Under the pieces are notes generated by a model, which was not told the origin of the DNA, searched no databases, and saw nothing but the letters and a program-made list of their open reading frames with translations. Shown one piece after another: positions 25,479 to 38,012 of a stretch of DNA of 64,000 bases. Each line of letters begins with the position of its first letter. Within the stretch, counting starts at the first letter, position 1. The DNA lies in the NCBI GenBank assembly GCA_013396915.1, contig VWZL01000525.1, forward strand, positions 280,617 to 344,616, given 5' to 3'. The translations under genes and the position numbers were made by a program. The DNA comes from Stercorarius parasiticus (taxonomy: Eukaryota; Chordata; Aves; Charadriiformes; Stercorariidae).

Positions 25479-26691
25479 AACCTCCCCTTGCTTCTGCAGA
25501 CAGCAGCCCCACGAGCTCACAAAGCCCGTACAACGTCAATGGCTCTCCTTCCAGCTGGGAGTGAAAGGTCTTCACCAGTACCTTCTGATGCGGTGTCCAA
25601 GTCTGCACTGTGGATCCTGCATTCTCTCGAGATTTCCATGCAAGATGTCAGTATGAGATCTCCACTCGCATCAACTCTGGCATGCACCTGCAGCTCACCC
25701 TTCCGCGAGTTCTGCTTTCGAAGCAGAAGTGAAGTCCCAACTGCAGAACCGTCTTCCCTACACTACACTTCTTTCAATAAGTGAACTTACTCCTTTTAAT
25801 GAACTGTACTCAATAACCAAATAAAATTTGTTCTCTTACCTATCAGTCCTATAAATGCAGCCGGTAAGATGCTATGCATTGGTTTTAGTATCTGTGGTAA
25901 AAGCTGATCTAGTCAGACTTCTCCAAATATCACGTTAAAAATATTCCTCCAGCGTGGAATCTTCCAGGCTGCTGGTGAACAGCAAATCCACCGCACAACG
26001 GGGAAAAATTCAAAGGGCACAAGGGCAGAGCTACAACACGATCACCCAAACAGGGACAGACGCTGTTTCGTATTCAGCGTTAGCAACGAACTTGGGACCA
26101 ACAACCCTGAAGATGGCAGAGGGAAACACACTTGGAAATCATCAAGCATAAAAACACAGTTGGGGTGAGAGGTCTATGCGAAGGTCAACAAACCAACGCA
26201 CTGGGCTTCCAAATAACGTGCCTTGCAGCAGCTCATCTCGGCGGGTGGGTGCTGGGACGTGGTGTGAGTGGGGGCCGCGTGGGTGCTGCCGTGCCACGGG
26301 ATGGGGAGCTCCTGGCTGCACCGAGCGGAAGTGCTGAAGGAAGGGGACAGGGAGCATCTGCAGGTGCCCCACGTTCCTCCTCGGGCAAAGACACCCCAGC
26401 GTTCCCACCTCGATGGCAGTGATGCAGAGGAATCCAAGAGAGAAACAAAGGCATCCAGAAGTGAAAAAAGTCTAAGCCAATATACACAATGTGTGCGTGC
26501 CTCGTACGCCGCTTTTGTTTTGACTTTTTTGTTTTACTTTTTACTACTTTGATCTTTTGTCTCTTAACCTCATGCCAAAATGACTCCAGTTTCTCAGTGT
26601 CAGCACATCAATTTCCAGTCTAAATCCTACAAGCTACATGGACAGTGGGAGCATCAGCTCCACTAACATTATCCAGTCAGTTCAATGATAG

Positions 26692-26890
26692 CATGGAATC
26701 ACAGAGTGGTTTGGGTGGGAAGGGCCCTTAAAGCCCACCCAGTGCCACCCCCTGCCCTGGGCAGGGACACCTCCCACCAGCCCAGGTTGCTCCAAGCCCC
26801 GTCCAACCTGGCCTTGAACCCCTCCAGGGATGGGGCAGCCACAGCTTCTCGGGGCAACCTGGCCCAGGGGCTCGCCACCCTCAGAGTAAG
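26692..26890 (-). mobile_element. CR1 3' fragment
   Basis: Minus-strand CR1 with 3' terminus 'catggaatcacagagtggt', followed by the blocks shared with 14036-14144 and then 'cttgaacccctccaggga' and 'caacctggcccaggggct'. It shows what the copy at 14036 should contain beyond its N. Confidence 0.92.
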
Positions 26891-29002
26891 GACCCATTCG
26901 GTGAGCCAGCAGAGATGGAAGTGCAACTTTGCTTCACCCCCAGGGACTTTACCATAAGCTTTCTCTTTTGGGAAGTGAGATTTACTGGACCCCTGGCTCT
27001 CCCTCACCACTCTGCGGTGTAACAACGCGTTCCTTGGGGGAGGGTCAGCCCTGCTCTTCAAAGCGTTCTAATTGCTACACAAGCCATCGTGCTTTGTTAA
27101 TCGCGGATCCTCGGAAGGATTTCTCATTCCACACACCATCTCCACAGGTCCCAGGCCCCTCCCGGCTCTACTGGGACAGACCACGGCCCAGGGGACTTGA
27201 GACTCCCTCCACCCCGGCATTCCGGGTTTCTTGCTGCTCCGTAAGTTGCCGCCTCCAGACTACACAGCCCCCAGAGAGGAACGATGAGAACAAAACCGCG
27301 GTGGCTCTAGATACGCAGGACACAATATGCCTTTGGAGTAACTCAGCAGCTAGTTTAGCCTCCTAATTAATAAAAATCATTACGTTTAATCAACTTACTC
27401 CTACGCTGAGTTAAATAATATTGGAGTTTTGTTGAAGTTTAACGTTAGGAAATATGATCAGTCTTAACGTGCAGATCTCATGAGCAGAACAAACTGAACT
27501 ACCACAGTGACTCGGTATGTTTTGCTGCTCAAATGCGCGCTTAAAACTCGACTTTGCATAGATTTCATCTCTAGGCACTGAGTTTGCCTATGATCTACTC
27601 TGCTAACAACGTGCTCACGATCTTGCAAAAGGAACGTTTTTTCCTAATTATTTTGTTCTTCTCTGAAACTTTTCAGCAAAGCTTTGCCACAACACAACAC
27701 AGAATGCACAGACAATGCCTCAATTACTTGTCTATTACGGGATCAAAATCTTTTTCTGAGTCATCACCTTCTGACAAAACTCTGCTTTCCCACTCCGGAT
27801 TTAGGGCCTGCATTCTTTATTCCTAAAATGTACAACTTTATACTTTCCTGTAGTGAAGCAAATGATGCGAGAATTAGTCTGGTTTATTGGCACACAGGTA
27901 ACTACCTTCCCTTCCACCTCTGACAGTCCTTGCCCTAAGCACACGTGTTATCAGCCTGGTGTTGTATGGACTTCCACGAAGCTGCGCTGAAATCAGCTCA
28001 ACCTCTGCTCGGCACGACGATGCTCAAAGCGAGGAGTCTGCCGGATGTCTCGCAATGGCATTTTTGGAAGCTCTGGAGATGTTTCACTCTAATGGCCCAT
28101 CAGCACCAATGCACGGCACCCAAAGGGACGTCCTCTGTTGTCATGTTGTGTACAAATACTCGTGGAATAATGTGCTTTTCCAGTTTACAGGGTGGAGGGA
28201 GAAGACGGTGAGAACGGGATTCAACTTAGCTACATTTTTGACAATGACAACGAGGATGTCTTTTTCTGGGCAATTCTTAATTGATTTCCTTGGTCAACTA
28301 ACTGGCACCTGTAAAGCACTTTCTCAGACATTTTGAATATTTTAGGATGAGATGAATCTCCTGTTAGAAACTCTTATTTCTCTCTGTCGAGCATGGAAAG
28401 TGGTTCCAGCGGAGACGCCTACACCGGAGCGGTCTGCGTGCAGGGAGAGGAATCCTATCTTATGGCACAGTCTTCAGATTCAAACTTACGGAGAAATCAA
28501 GAACAGCGTGAGCTGGCTTCCTTCTAGTAGTTTAACTGGGGAAAAAGGTTTCACATAAAGATTATTTTTAAAGATGTTAGCCAGCTAAATCAAGGAATGC
28601 ACACTTTTCCCCTACAAATGTTCTCTGCCTACTATTAATAGACTGAGCGTAAGGTAATTTTTCATTTCTAGACACGAGTTGAGATCACTGAAGATGAAGT
28701 TACCCTTTTAGGGCTAAAATTTCATTACAATTTTAACTACTCTCTTATTTCTGGGATAGTAATTAATATTTGCAAACTCCACCACGGTGAATAAAACCAG
28801 CACCTTCAGCTGTATTTCAGCAGCCAGGTGCTCACCAACAGAAGCACGAAGACTCGCTGTTTGCTTCAGAGGGAAAGTTTACGCTACAATTCATGCTACC
28901 GAGGAATAGTTCCCTCTTCAGGATTATCCTAATCCGGTGGATTTTTAACAGGGTTAAAGTCACCTGAGCACTCAAACGGAAACCCCCAGCCGAGAGACTT
29001 AC

Positions 29003-29111
29003 CTTCAGAGTGTAGACTCCCATGCGGCCCGGCACCTTATAGAAAATGCCCTCTTCCCCTCGGGAGTTGGTGTGTAACATGGCATTCAGGCATGCCAGAG
29101 GAGAAGTCCCA
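29003..29111 (-). CDS. ASXL2: ASXL2 exon 4 (HARE-HTH domain, second half)
   Basis: This is a 109-nt internal exon (exon 3 if no microexon is used). The minus-strand acceptor is TTTTTGGTTGCAG and the donor is AAG/GTAAGT. Its first base completes a serine codon. It then reads [17 protein letters not shown] and [19 protein letters not shown], ending on a complete codon. The [10 protein letters not shown] core and the following wing with GIFYKVPGR are the signature of the ASXL HARE-HTH domain (about residues 48-84). The frame is fully open. HTNSRGEEG and GVYTLK match ASXL2 rather than ASXL1. The sequence is as expected for a constrained gene, and nothing suggests a pseudogene. Confidence 0.98.
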
Positions 29112-32100
29112 CTGCAACCAAAAACACAAGGTCAATCATGTCTGAATGGGTCTGGTCGCGTTCATCTTCTGCCGGGAGACCACGGCCCCTTGCCCGCCCA
29201 TCACGCATGCAGAGGCAGAAAGATTCCAGATCCAACTTCTACTCTCCAGGAGAATACAAGCTGAAGCTGCCGTAATAAGCACCAGTGAAACCAGTCCACG
29301 TACCCACGCTCCAGTCCCAGATAAAAAAAATCAAACAGAAAAACCCCCGAGTTCAGGCTCTCCAATACTTTTTTGCAGAACATCAAAGCGGCCACACATT
29401 TTCAAAGCTCCAGATATTCAACGCTGCTCATCTGAAACGCAGAGCAGACTTGTTGTGAGCTAACGACCGACTGCAGAGCTACTGAAAATTGGGGTTTGTT
29501 TTTAAAGAAAACCCAGAGCATACTGAAATGAGAGTTGTGGTATAAATAATAGAAGCCAATTAAGCAATTTTCCCTGAGAAGAGTGGAGATCTTCGATCCC
29601 AGCCGGAGAACCGAGAGAGAAGATCCATCTTTTCACCTGTGCTGGTGGGGGTTTCTTTGTTTGGTCTTTTTTATACCCATCCCGCTGTGGACAGAAGCAA
29701 AATCAGGTGGACAGGCAAGGCAGGCGGCTTTGGTTCCCACTGCAGGGTCAGGCTGATCACGCCCTCTAGTAAATAGGTGTCTTTGCTCATAAAGCGTATT
29801 GGTATCGAGCTCAACCCCTAGACAGCAGCTGTGAGATTGAGTTTTTGCCTTCCAACGCCATGCCACAAAGGCTGGAACCAGAACCATCAAATTGACTAGA
29901 AACCTAAATTTGCGACTGATTGAGTGAAATCCCCGAGCAGGAGATGCAGCTGTTTGTCTGTACTAAGTTTTTCTACGAACATTCAAACGATTCCCATCAA
30001 AAGCAGCGAAACAACCCTGGGAGGGAAGGGAAGTCAAGGCGAGGAGGAGCACAGCCCTCTGGCGATGCCAGCAGGGCACACACGCTCCACGTTCTGCCCG
30101 AGAGCAGCCAAACCGTTCTGCTGAACTTCTGATGCCTGGTACGAGGAGAAGCCAACGTCCTGAAGCAGGTCTGGTCCCCTCCGCCCCAGCGCATCTGAGC
30201 TAACAGGTAGGAGACCCTATGAGGAACACCGGCCAGACAGGGCGGCTCAGGAACCACAGGAGAAATCCCATTACGAGAGGAGGGCTAGTATTTATGTCGC
30301 TAGACCCAACCCCAGCTCTGCTGACCGTTACACAAACGTACAGCGAGACCCCGGTCCCCGTCGGAGGGACTGCTGCCGGTGGGGAGCCAGCAGAGCACCG
30401 TCCTGGTCCCCCTGCCCGCAGCACTACAGAGCGGGCTCCTGCAGGCTGCTCGCTCCTCCGGTCGAGAAACGGGCTCGGAGAAGTCCTCCGAGTTCTGGGG
30501 CAGCTCTGTGGTGGTGCCGGGATGCCCCAGGGCTCAGGCACGAGCCTGGGCAGGGGCATGCAGTCGTCCCCCACCAGCAGAGATCTCTGTGGGGCTGCAG
30601 CCCGCAGTCAGAGAAGATCTCCTTCAAACCTACGTTATTCCACGCAAAGGGCCAGAAACCAGCCTGTACAGCATCCCTGCTCTGCAGGATCTTGTGTTTT
30701 CCGAGTTTTTGCCAGCGACATTTGTTAACAAATACTAGTGAAAACGGTGATGAGGAAGGTATTTTCTAAATCGCAGCCCAGCGCTCACCTGACCGCCTTG
30801 GCGGACGGCTCAGCCTGACGCTCAAGCAAAGGCCAGTGGCGCTGGAGGAAGCAGCTGAGGCTCAGGGGTGCCAGGGACCACCCACTCCTCCCGTTCTAGT
30901 TCTTACACGGCAAAACTCAGTGTCATTCAGGCGCTCGTACACTGACTCAGTGACTCGTCTGGCTAACAAATGTCTTTTGGAGAGACAGGCAACCACGATA
31001 CAACAGAGAAACCAGTAACGTCAGCATCTCGCTTTGATCCCTGCCGAGAGTTCGTGCCTGTCTTCAGACTCGGCACACCTAGGTTGACAATCCAGCCAGA
31101 ATCCCTACTGCTGAAAAAAAGCTTCTACTAAATGCCTTTGTATGCTGTAGACAACCTCTCCTGCTCAACTCCTTGCCTGACCCCACCGAAACCAGCTCTC
31201 GGCTCATCACTCCCTGCTGCTCCCACGGCTTTTCCGTCCACATTCCTCAGTGCTGCGGCAACTCCTACAAACGTGAACACCCCAACTGGAAGCCGCTCTT
31301 CTCACGCCAGCTTCACCACGGCCACGCGTTAACTTCACAAGGCTCATCCTCTTCTCCAGAAAGCCACAGGGTCTCCCTGGAGCTATGATTCAGTGTGGTT
31401 TCCTACAGCAACCCCAAATCCTTTCCAAAGGCACGGCTCCCCAGGGTACACCCTTCCCCTCTTCTCCTCCCTGCTCCTGGGTGGGATTTCTGCACGCGAG
31501 CGCTATGCACGAACTGCACACGAGCATATTTCGTACGGGCCCAGCTGTACCTGGCAGTGTAAACGATATACCTGTCCTCCCACCAGTTCATCGTCATCCC
31601 CCCTATCACTGCACCTAGAAAATTATCTGTTCATGCTGCTTTCCAGATCACTAATAGTGCGTTGAATAGCACTGGAGGCACCGAAGCGTTCCTGCGCAGG
31701 CAGCTCAGGGGCAGGGGGAAGCTCTGCCACATACCTGACCTTTAGCTTGTGGAGCACATTCTTTTTAAAAACTGTGTGAGAGCAGAATATCAACGTTAAG
31801 CCAAGCGTTTCACAAAAGCCTAGGCAGAGCTGCGCTTTGGAAGCTCACCAAGGAACGACGCCTGGGCAGGACCTATCTTTACAGAAGCCATACTGGGCTG
31901 GCATCCCCACGGCTCCTACTGAGCCCGTTCCACTGTTAACAGCCCACCCACTATTCTTGCTTTCTTTTTTTCTCGTGTTTACCCGTCTGTAGTTACGTGT
32001 CTTCCTCTCCAGGCTCTTCTAAGAAAGCTGGCACAAACCTAACGCTGTTCTAGCCTTTCATAAAGCCTACTGCGAAAATTTTAGAAGCTAAAAATCAGTC

Positions 32101-35100
32101 GACAAGTCTCACTTAACTTTAAAAAAAGAAAACGGGGGGTGGGGGGGTGGTATTGATTTGGGTTTAAGATGTGTGGTCTTCACATCGCGTTACATCCTTT
32201 CTGCCCCTATGAGCGACTGACCCAGACCCTGATTTAACACACAAACCTCCACAATGAAAAAAAACCAGGATCCCCAAGAAGATATTTCAAAACAAGCGAG
32301 AATCTCACCCCAGAACTCGGATGAAGCCGCAGCCACGGGGCTGGACGGGACCTGCATCCCTCGGGAAAGCACCCTGGGCATTTCTCTTCGATAAAAGGTG
32401 TCGCTGCACTACTCCAACCCCTGGTCCGCAGCTCTCAGCTTGCTAACAAATAAACGCGCAGAGAGACTGCCGTTACGGTTATTCTCGGAGATGAAACTTG
32501 TTCTCGTTGGAATGGAAAGATCTCACCCCTCCCTTGTTCCGTGCTGCCCTTTGCTCAGAATCCCCCATTATTCACTTAATTCTTTTGCCAGCTACCTGTG
32601 TTTTGCACCCAGCCTACCTTTTGTTATTTCGAATGCAATATCTGCTAAAAATAGCCTTAGGAACCAGATGTTATTACACCATTTATTTTGTTGCTGCCTT
32701 TTTTTTTTTTTAGTAATGAAGGCCAGCTCCATTTGCCAGGAACACACAGCGGATCATCAGCCGCGTCTGACAGTTCCCATCATTCCACCTCAAAACCAGT
32801 AGTTCAAGAGGCAGGTGAAGTGAAAGGCCAGCTGCTGCCTGCTCCAGATACATCGCTACCCGCTATTTCACTTCAACCCCTTCCTTCCCACCCAATTCCA
32901 CACTGCTCCGCACGCGGAGCCACCGTCAGCCTCCCACACTGCTGAGCACCAGCTCTATGAAGGTGGCTCCTAAGGGACCAACCCTTCTGGAGATCTCAAA
33001 ACAGGATTCATCCTTCAGAGAAGACGAAGCGGAGCTCAGCAAGACTATGCCATGACCAGTTTGTAACTGCTGTGCTCCTTCACGGCCCCTTTGGGGAAGC
33101 TCTATCAGATCTGCTGCAGCTCAAGCCCTGAACTTGACTTCTAAAGCTTCTGAACTGAAATGCTCTCCAGCTTTGTGACCATGGTCATCAGTGGGCTCTA
33201 AGCACATTCAAGCTGTGCTTCTTGCATGAAGATGAAGGGTTTGAGGTGCAGAAGCACAAACCTTCTCCGTTTTAGAGGCAGGAATCACATTCCTGCTTTT
33301 GAGGACAACCTCATTGCAGGCTCCTGTTCCACCAGTTACCTACAGCAACCTGGCTCCGCGCGTACTGCAGTGTGGACAGGCACCACGCGCACAGCGATGG
33401 TGGAAGGAGGAGGACTCAGACACCAGTGGGAGCTTTGTGGTTGTACTGGGACACCCCAGTCCATTAACATCAAATTCTCCCGAAGGGACCTGAACGAACA
33501 CTGTCCCTTCTACCAGCTCCCCTCCATCGCCTTCCCACAGCTAACGCTCAGAGGCTGCTTCACCCCCCCACCCCTCTCCACGTCGGGCTGTTTTCCTTGA
33601 ATTGATTCAGAATCTTCCAAAATGAGCCAAGACCAACTATTATTTTTTCGAATGTGTTAAATTTCCACATTCCCCTGTTCTCACAGACAGTTTTCACCCC
33701 ATATTAACCGCTACCGAGAGGCAGTGGGCAGCAAGGGGATCTCACTCTCAGTGAAATGCAAGGTCAAAATATTTGGCCAGAAGTTGGCAATTTGGTGCAA
33801 ACGACTACTAGAAGCGCAGCGATTCCATCCCCTGACACAGGGGCTGAACAGCCCCCTCAGCCCCTCCAGGGCTTCCCTCCATCCTACACGGAGGGTGCGG
33901 CTTTTGGGGGGGTGGTTCGTTTTTGGAAACGAGGGAGGGCTTCTGAATCGAAATTGTATTTTCTTATTTTCTTCTACTAATTCAGTTTGTGACGTTTTTA
34001 TCTGGGAGAAGCAGCAGATACAACTCCAAACGCAGTTTTATGGCTAGAAATTTTTACATAAACAAATGCACTTGAATGAAGATGCTTCGTCTAGACAGGG
34101 CACACTTTGGATTTTACCGAACTGCTGGGGTTTGCCCCAAGAACCAGCTACTGTAGGAAGAGTCAGACGTGAGGTTTTATTAAAACATCACGTCGCACCC
34201 TGTATTTTCACAGCTGAGTCAGCAGAGTTCCAGTGCTCATTCCAGACAGTTTTTCAACCCAGATAAATATTTTTGTATCACACGTGCTAACAAACAGTGT
34301 GAAAAATATTCTTTCCCATTAGGCTTACGCATAATTGAGAGGCAGAAGAATTCCCGAGCTCACAGGTTTGGGAAGAGCCGGTCGGGGGTTCCCAGCTCGG
34401 TCTCCGTCGAGGGAAAGCTGCAGCTGGAGCTGGGTGGTGCCGGTGGTGCCCCGGCCGCCGGTGAGCTGGGGGGAAGCCTCCAGCTCCTGCTTTGTTCAGC
34501 GGGGCAGGAGCAAAATGTAAGTTCTCCAGACCCTGCTCCCCTGTAACTCGGGCTCTGCCAACACTAAAGCGACCTCGAGCTGCCGTTTCACCCTGAATCT
34601 CACCTATGCACTGCAAACAGATTACACGCACAGTCCAGAGATTGTAACTTCATCCAGCCACCACGTAATGTGAGCCCTTCTCAAATATATTCAGGTACTT
34701 CAGCGGTTTACGTCGGTGACGTACTTCTGCTTCATCAGGCCACTTTCCTGGCAACAAAAGCACTTTCCTGATGAAAACAGGCCAAATCCCTGATAGAAAA
34801 AATAATTAGCTCAGACATCTGCCACCTCCAGAAAGTTACTGGTGTCTCGTCTAATGCTTCTAAGTCATTTTTGACCGAAACTCCAGCAGAAGCATCCCTA
34901 CTGCAGCTCACCGTGACGGCAGGAATACAGCTGGGGGACAAACGGGGGCTAAGGCATCCTGGCTCTGATGGCAGCAGCGTGCTGCTGCTTTTTCTAGCCA
35001 AATATCTTTCAGAATTTTACATTTTAGGTGCATACATGAGCTGTGTTTGTCCTTCTGTGAGCGCAAATGATTTTTAGTTGTAGTTTCATTTATGCGCTCA

Positions 35101-38009
35101 GAGCAATTTAGTATTTAAACTTTTTTATTCCAACAGGGAATGGCACAGTTAGCTGACAGCTACAGCAAAAGAGGAAACTTGTTTTAACTATTGTGATAAT
35201 AAATGGGATGCTCACCTTTATCAATTACCCAGTGCTCAGCGCCAGCCCACAAACGGCACCCTTGGGAAAAATCAAGATAAAGGTCCCTTTGTTTATACTG
35301 GTTCACATCCCGGCCGGAGTAACGCCTCTTGGAACGGTTCAGGTCAGAACCGAGCTCATTAGGCTGCCGAATGCCGCTGAGGCAGGCAGGCTTCCGTCAC
35401 TGAAATGAGCTTGCATTAAAGTATAAAAATAAAATAAAATATCTATTTGCAACAGTTTAGAAGACGCAAAGGTAACATTTGCCAGGATTCTTTCGGTTTC
35501 CATGGCGTTACAAGCGCATACTGAAACTTCCTGGTTTTTGCTTCTCAAAAGCTAAAAATAGCACGGCCTTTCTGTAAGTGTGCCAAAATCCGGGCAGCAA
35601 ACGCAGCACAAACGGGACTGGTGGTGCCAGTGCAAGGGTCATAATCCCCGCTCTCCTGCCCAGACCTCGGATCTTCTTCGGGGAAACTGGGGAACGCTCA
35701 TCTGTTCACTGTCTGAAGTTTTAAATCATTTTACTGTCCCGTCCCGTATGCAGTATCCTCACTCACGGTGCTTTTCACCTTGAACAAAAACCAGGGAGCA
35801 CCACATCCACCCATTCCAAGCTACTTTTGTCAAAAGCAGAAGGAATTAAGCGCTGACACAGGTTTTCAAGCACAGCATCAAGAATACATTCATTTGCAGA
35901 TGCTGTCCAGGAGAGGTCCGGCAGAAGGGAGCACCCGCCAGGCGACACCCAGAGAAGAGCCTGAGCAAATACACGCTCTTAAACCCTGGCGTTATCGGAG
36001 CAGGCGCTGACTTTTTAGCTGCTCGGCACCTTTGACAGCAGGGTCTAAATACACTTATTTTGTCGGCCAAATGTGGTACTTCATAAGCCTCTGCCTGAAC
36101 CGTTCCAATCCTTGCCCCAGCGCAGCGTGCTTACGTGCCCGTGAAGCGGCTATTTGGGTTACAAACTCGGTTCCCAACGGTTCTGCTGCCATTGCCGCGC
36201 TCAGCAGCGCTGCCTGCCGCTGAAAATGGTGTTTGGGCAGTTACTCCCTTCTCAACCAGACGATTTAACAGATTTACTGGAGCTTAGAAACCTGTTTACA
36301 CTTACAAACCTATGACTGCTACACAAACTATACTTTTTTTACATTGTTGACTAAACAAGGGGTTTTGGTAACTTCTAAATATTCTATTTTGAAAGTTAAA
36401 AGTTTTCATGTTTGCATCTCATTATCAGAAAACGGATCTCAAACTGCTCAAGAGCAAGTGCCAGTCCCTCTGCCTGCAGAACGGGCACCTTCTTTACCTA
36501 TTTTATTGGATTCATAAAGGGCCGTAGCGGTGTAAGAGCAATTTTTGTGGTTAAGAGGCAGTTGTAAGGCCGGTCAACGGCACAAGAAATACAGACTCTG
36601 AGCTCTCGCCCCTCCAAGAATTTCTCTAGGCTACCTGACGTTTCAGACACGTACATACTGAATTTTCCTTCTGAGAATTGCCAAATTTAAGCCATCCTTA
36701 AATCACGGCATTTTAAAAAAAATTAAATTCCAAGGAAAGCAGGGTCTGAGGATGGGACAGGCGCAGGGGCTTAGGGCCAGGACTCTCCCCCCAGCAGCTG
36801 CCCGTGGAAGGGGAGGAAGGAGGTGGATGGAGCGTTGCTTCCCACACTTCCAGTCCCAGCGCAGCACCCCTTCCCAGCAGCCTGGTGACCCAGAGGACCT
36901 GTTCTGATCTGAAAACGAAGCCCAACCAAACGACTTCTGTTGGGTCACAAACGGATGGAAGACTGGAGTGACATTTTTCTATCGCACAGTATTTGAACTG
37001 AAAACCCCCGCCCTCAGAGCATGACCCAAGGTATATTCGTCTATCAAAAGGTCACATTATATTAAAGCTCCATTTTTAATTTGGTTCGCAGGCTTTACGG
37101 GATGTCTCCACAGCACACAAGCCCCAGCAGAGCAGGAGCCTCACTCCAGGCCTGGGGGGGGGGTCGCGCAGACAGAGGGGCAGCTCCTGCTGCTGGGCAC
37201 AAACACCGCTTGGAATGCCCTGGTTCCCCACCAGGGAAGCACCCGGCAACCTCGACACCAGAGAAGAGTTTAATTATCGCCTTCTGCTCTAAAGGGAAGC
37301 TTAACATAAAGTGCATCCACCAGCGAGTGTCTTCCTTTCCCGTAGTCACCGCACGCTGATGGAACCAGATAAAAATGCCCAAATGAACTCCACTGGGTTC
37401 AAGGGTGAGGGGTTTTCCCATTTTGTTTTTTTGAGCATCCCCTTCTTCCCCACTTTCCACTTGAATCAGACATTCACACAAATAGCTTTTCGTTTATTAG
37501 TGTATTAAAATATGATGGCTTTAAAAAACCAGATCTATGGAAGTGTCAGAGCAGAGAGACATCGTAAGCAGACACCACTACACCAACCTCAAGCTTGTTA
37601 AACAAACTTTTGATTTAGAAAAAGCAGCTCATTTCATGTGTTAAATTTCACTTCACCCAATATGCAGTGCCGAGTGCCCCCNAAACCCCACATCATGCAA
37701 GCGCGGCACCCCCCCCGAAGCGGAGGCTGGGGGGAAGCGGGGTGAGCGGCGCGACGCGGAGCAGCACATGCCGGCAGCCTGGCCTCCTCCACAGCCTCCA
37801 CGGAGCCGGGGCTGGGGGGTTTGCATCGCAGGGAAGCGCCAATGCAAACAGCATGCAGGAAAGGCAGATTGAGGCAAGAGAAGCATTAACGCTAGATATA
37901 CTACCATTACTTAAGTCTGCGTGAAACAAGCGGTTGCTCTTAATTAAGGCTTTTGCAGCTCGCGTTAATAGAGGAGAGTAGCTTTAGAACAATCAGCAGT
38001 GGTTCTTAC
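29112..38009 (-). other. ASXL2 intron between candidate microexon and 109-nt exon
   Basis: This is about 8.9 kb of intron with no recognisable CR1 copy, unlike the flanking introns. It contains G-rich sequence at 32134-32150 and a G/C-rich patch at 37681-37815 that includes an isolated N at 37682. Nothing coding is recognised; open frames are short and uncharacteristic. Confidence 0.55.
37682..37682. other. Isolated N in C-rich sequence
   Basis: A single undetermined base after a C run, at the left edge of a G/C-rich patch. Confidence 0.95.
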
Positions 38010-38012
38010 CTT
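38010..38012 (-). CDS. ASXL2: Candidate 3-nt ASXL2 microexon (AAG)
   Basis: On the minus strand a T-run and pyrimidine-containing tract ends in CTCCAG, followed by AAG and then GTAAGAAC, a good donor. Inserted between exon 2 (ending ATC AG) and the 109-nt exon (starting T GGG ACT), the three bases give ATC AGA AGT GGG ACT, that is I-R-S-G-T. This reproduces the EIRSGTSP junction that I recall for ASXL proteins, and it does not change the frame. From memory, mammalian ASXL1 has a 3-nt third coding exon at this junction. The match of position, phase, splice sites and resulting residue is visible here; use in this species is inferred. An 11-base AG-AAG-GT pattern can occur by chance in an 18-kb interval, so transcript evidence is needed. 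Confidence 0.6.

Larger units (their letters stand above)
23391..29002 (-). other. ASXL2 intron between the 109-nt and 160-nt exons
   Basis: This is about 5.6 kb of intron with three CR1 fragments: plus strand at 24180-24355 and 25168-25478, minus strand at 26692-26890. The stretch 26891-29002 has no repeat or gene that I can identify; it is AT-rich from about 27.36 to 28.95 kb. Confidence 0.6.

Noticed and set aside
30219..30728. Plus-strand 169-codon frame in a G/C-rich stretch
   Set aside because: Several overlapping frames are open at once, as expected from G/C-rich composition, and no family is recognised.
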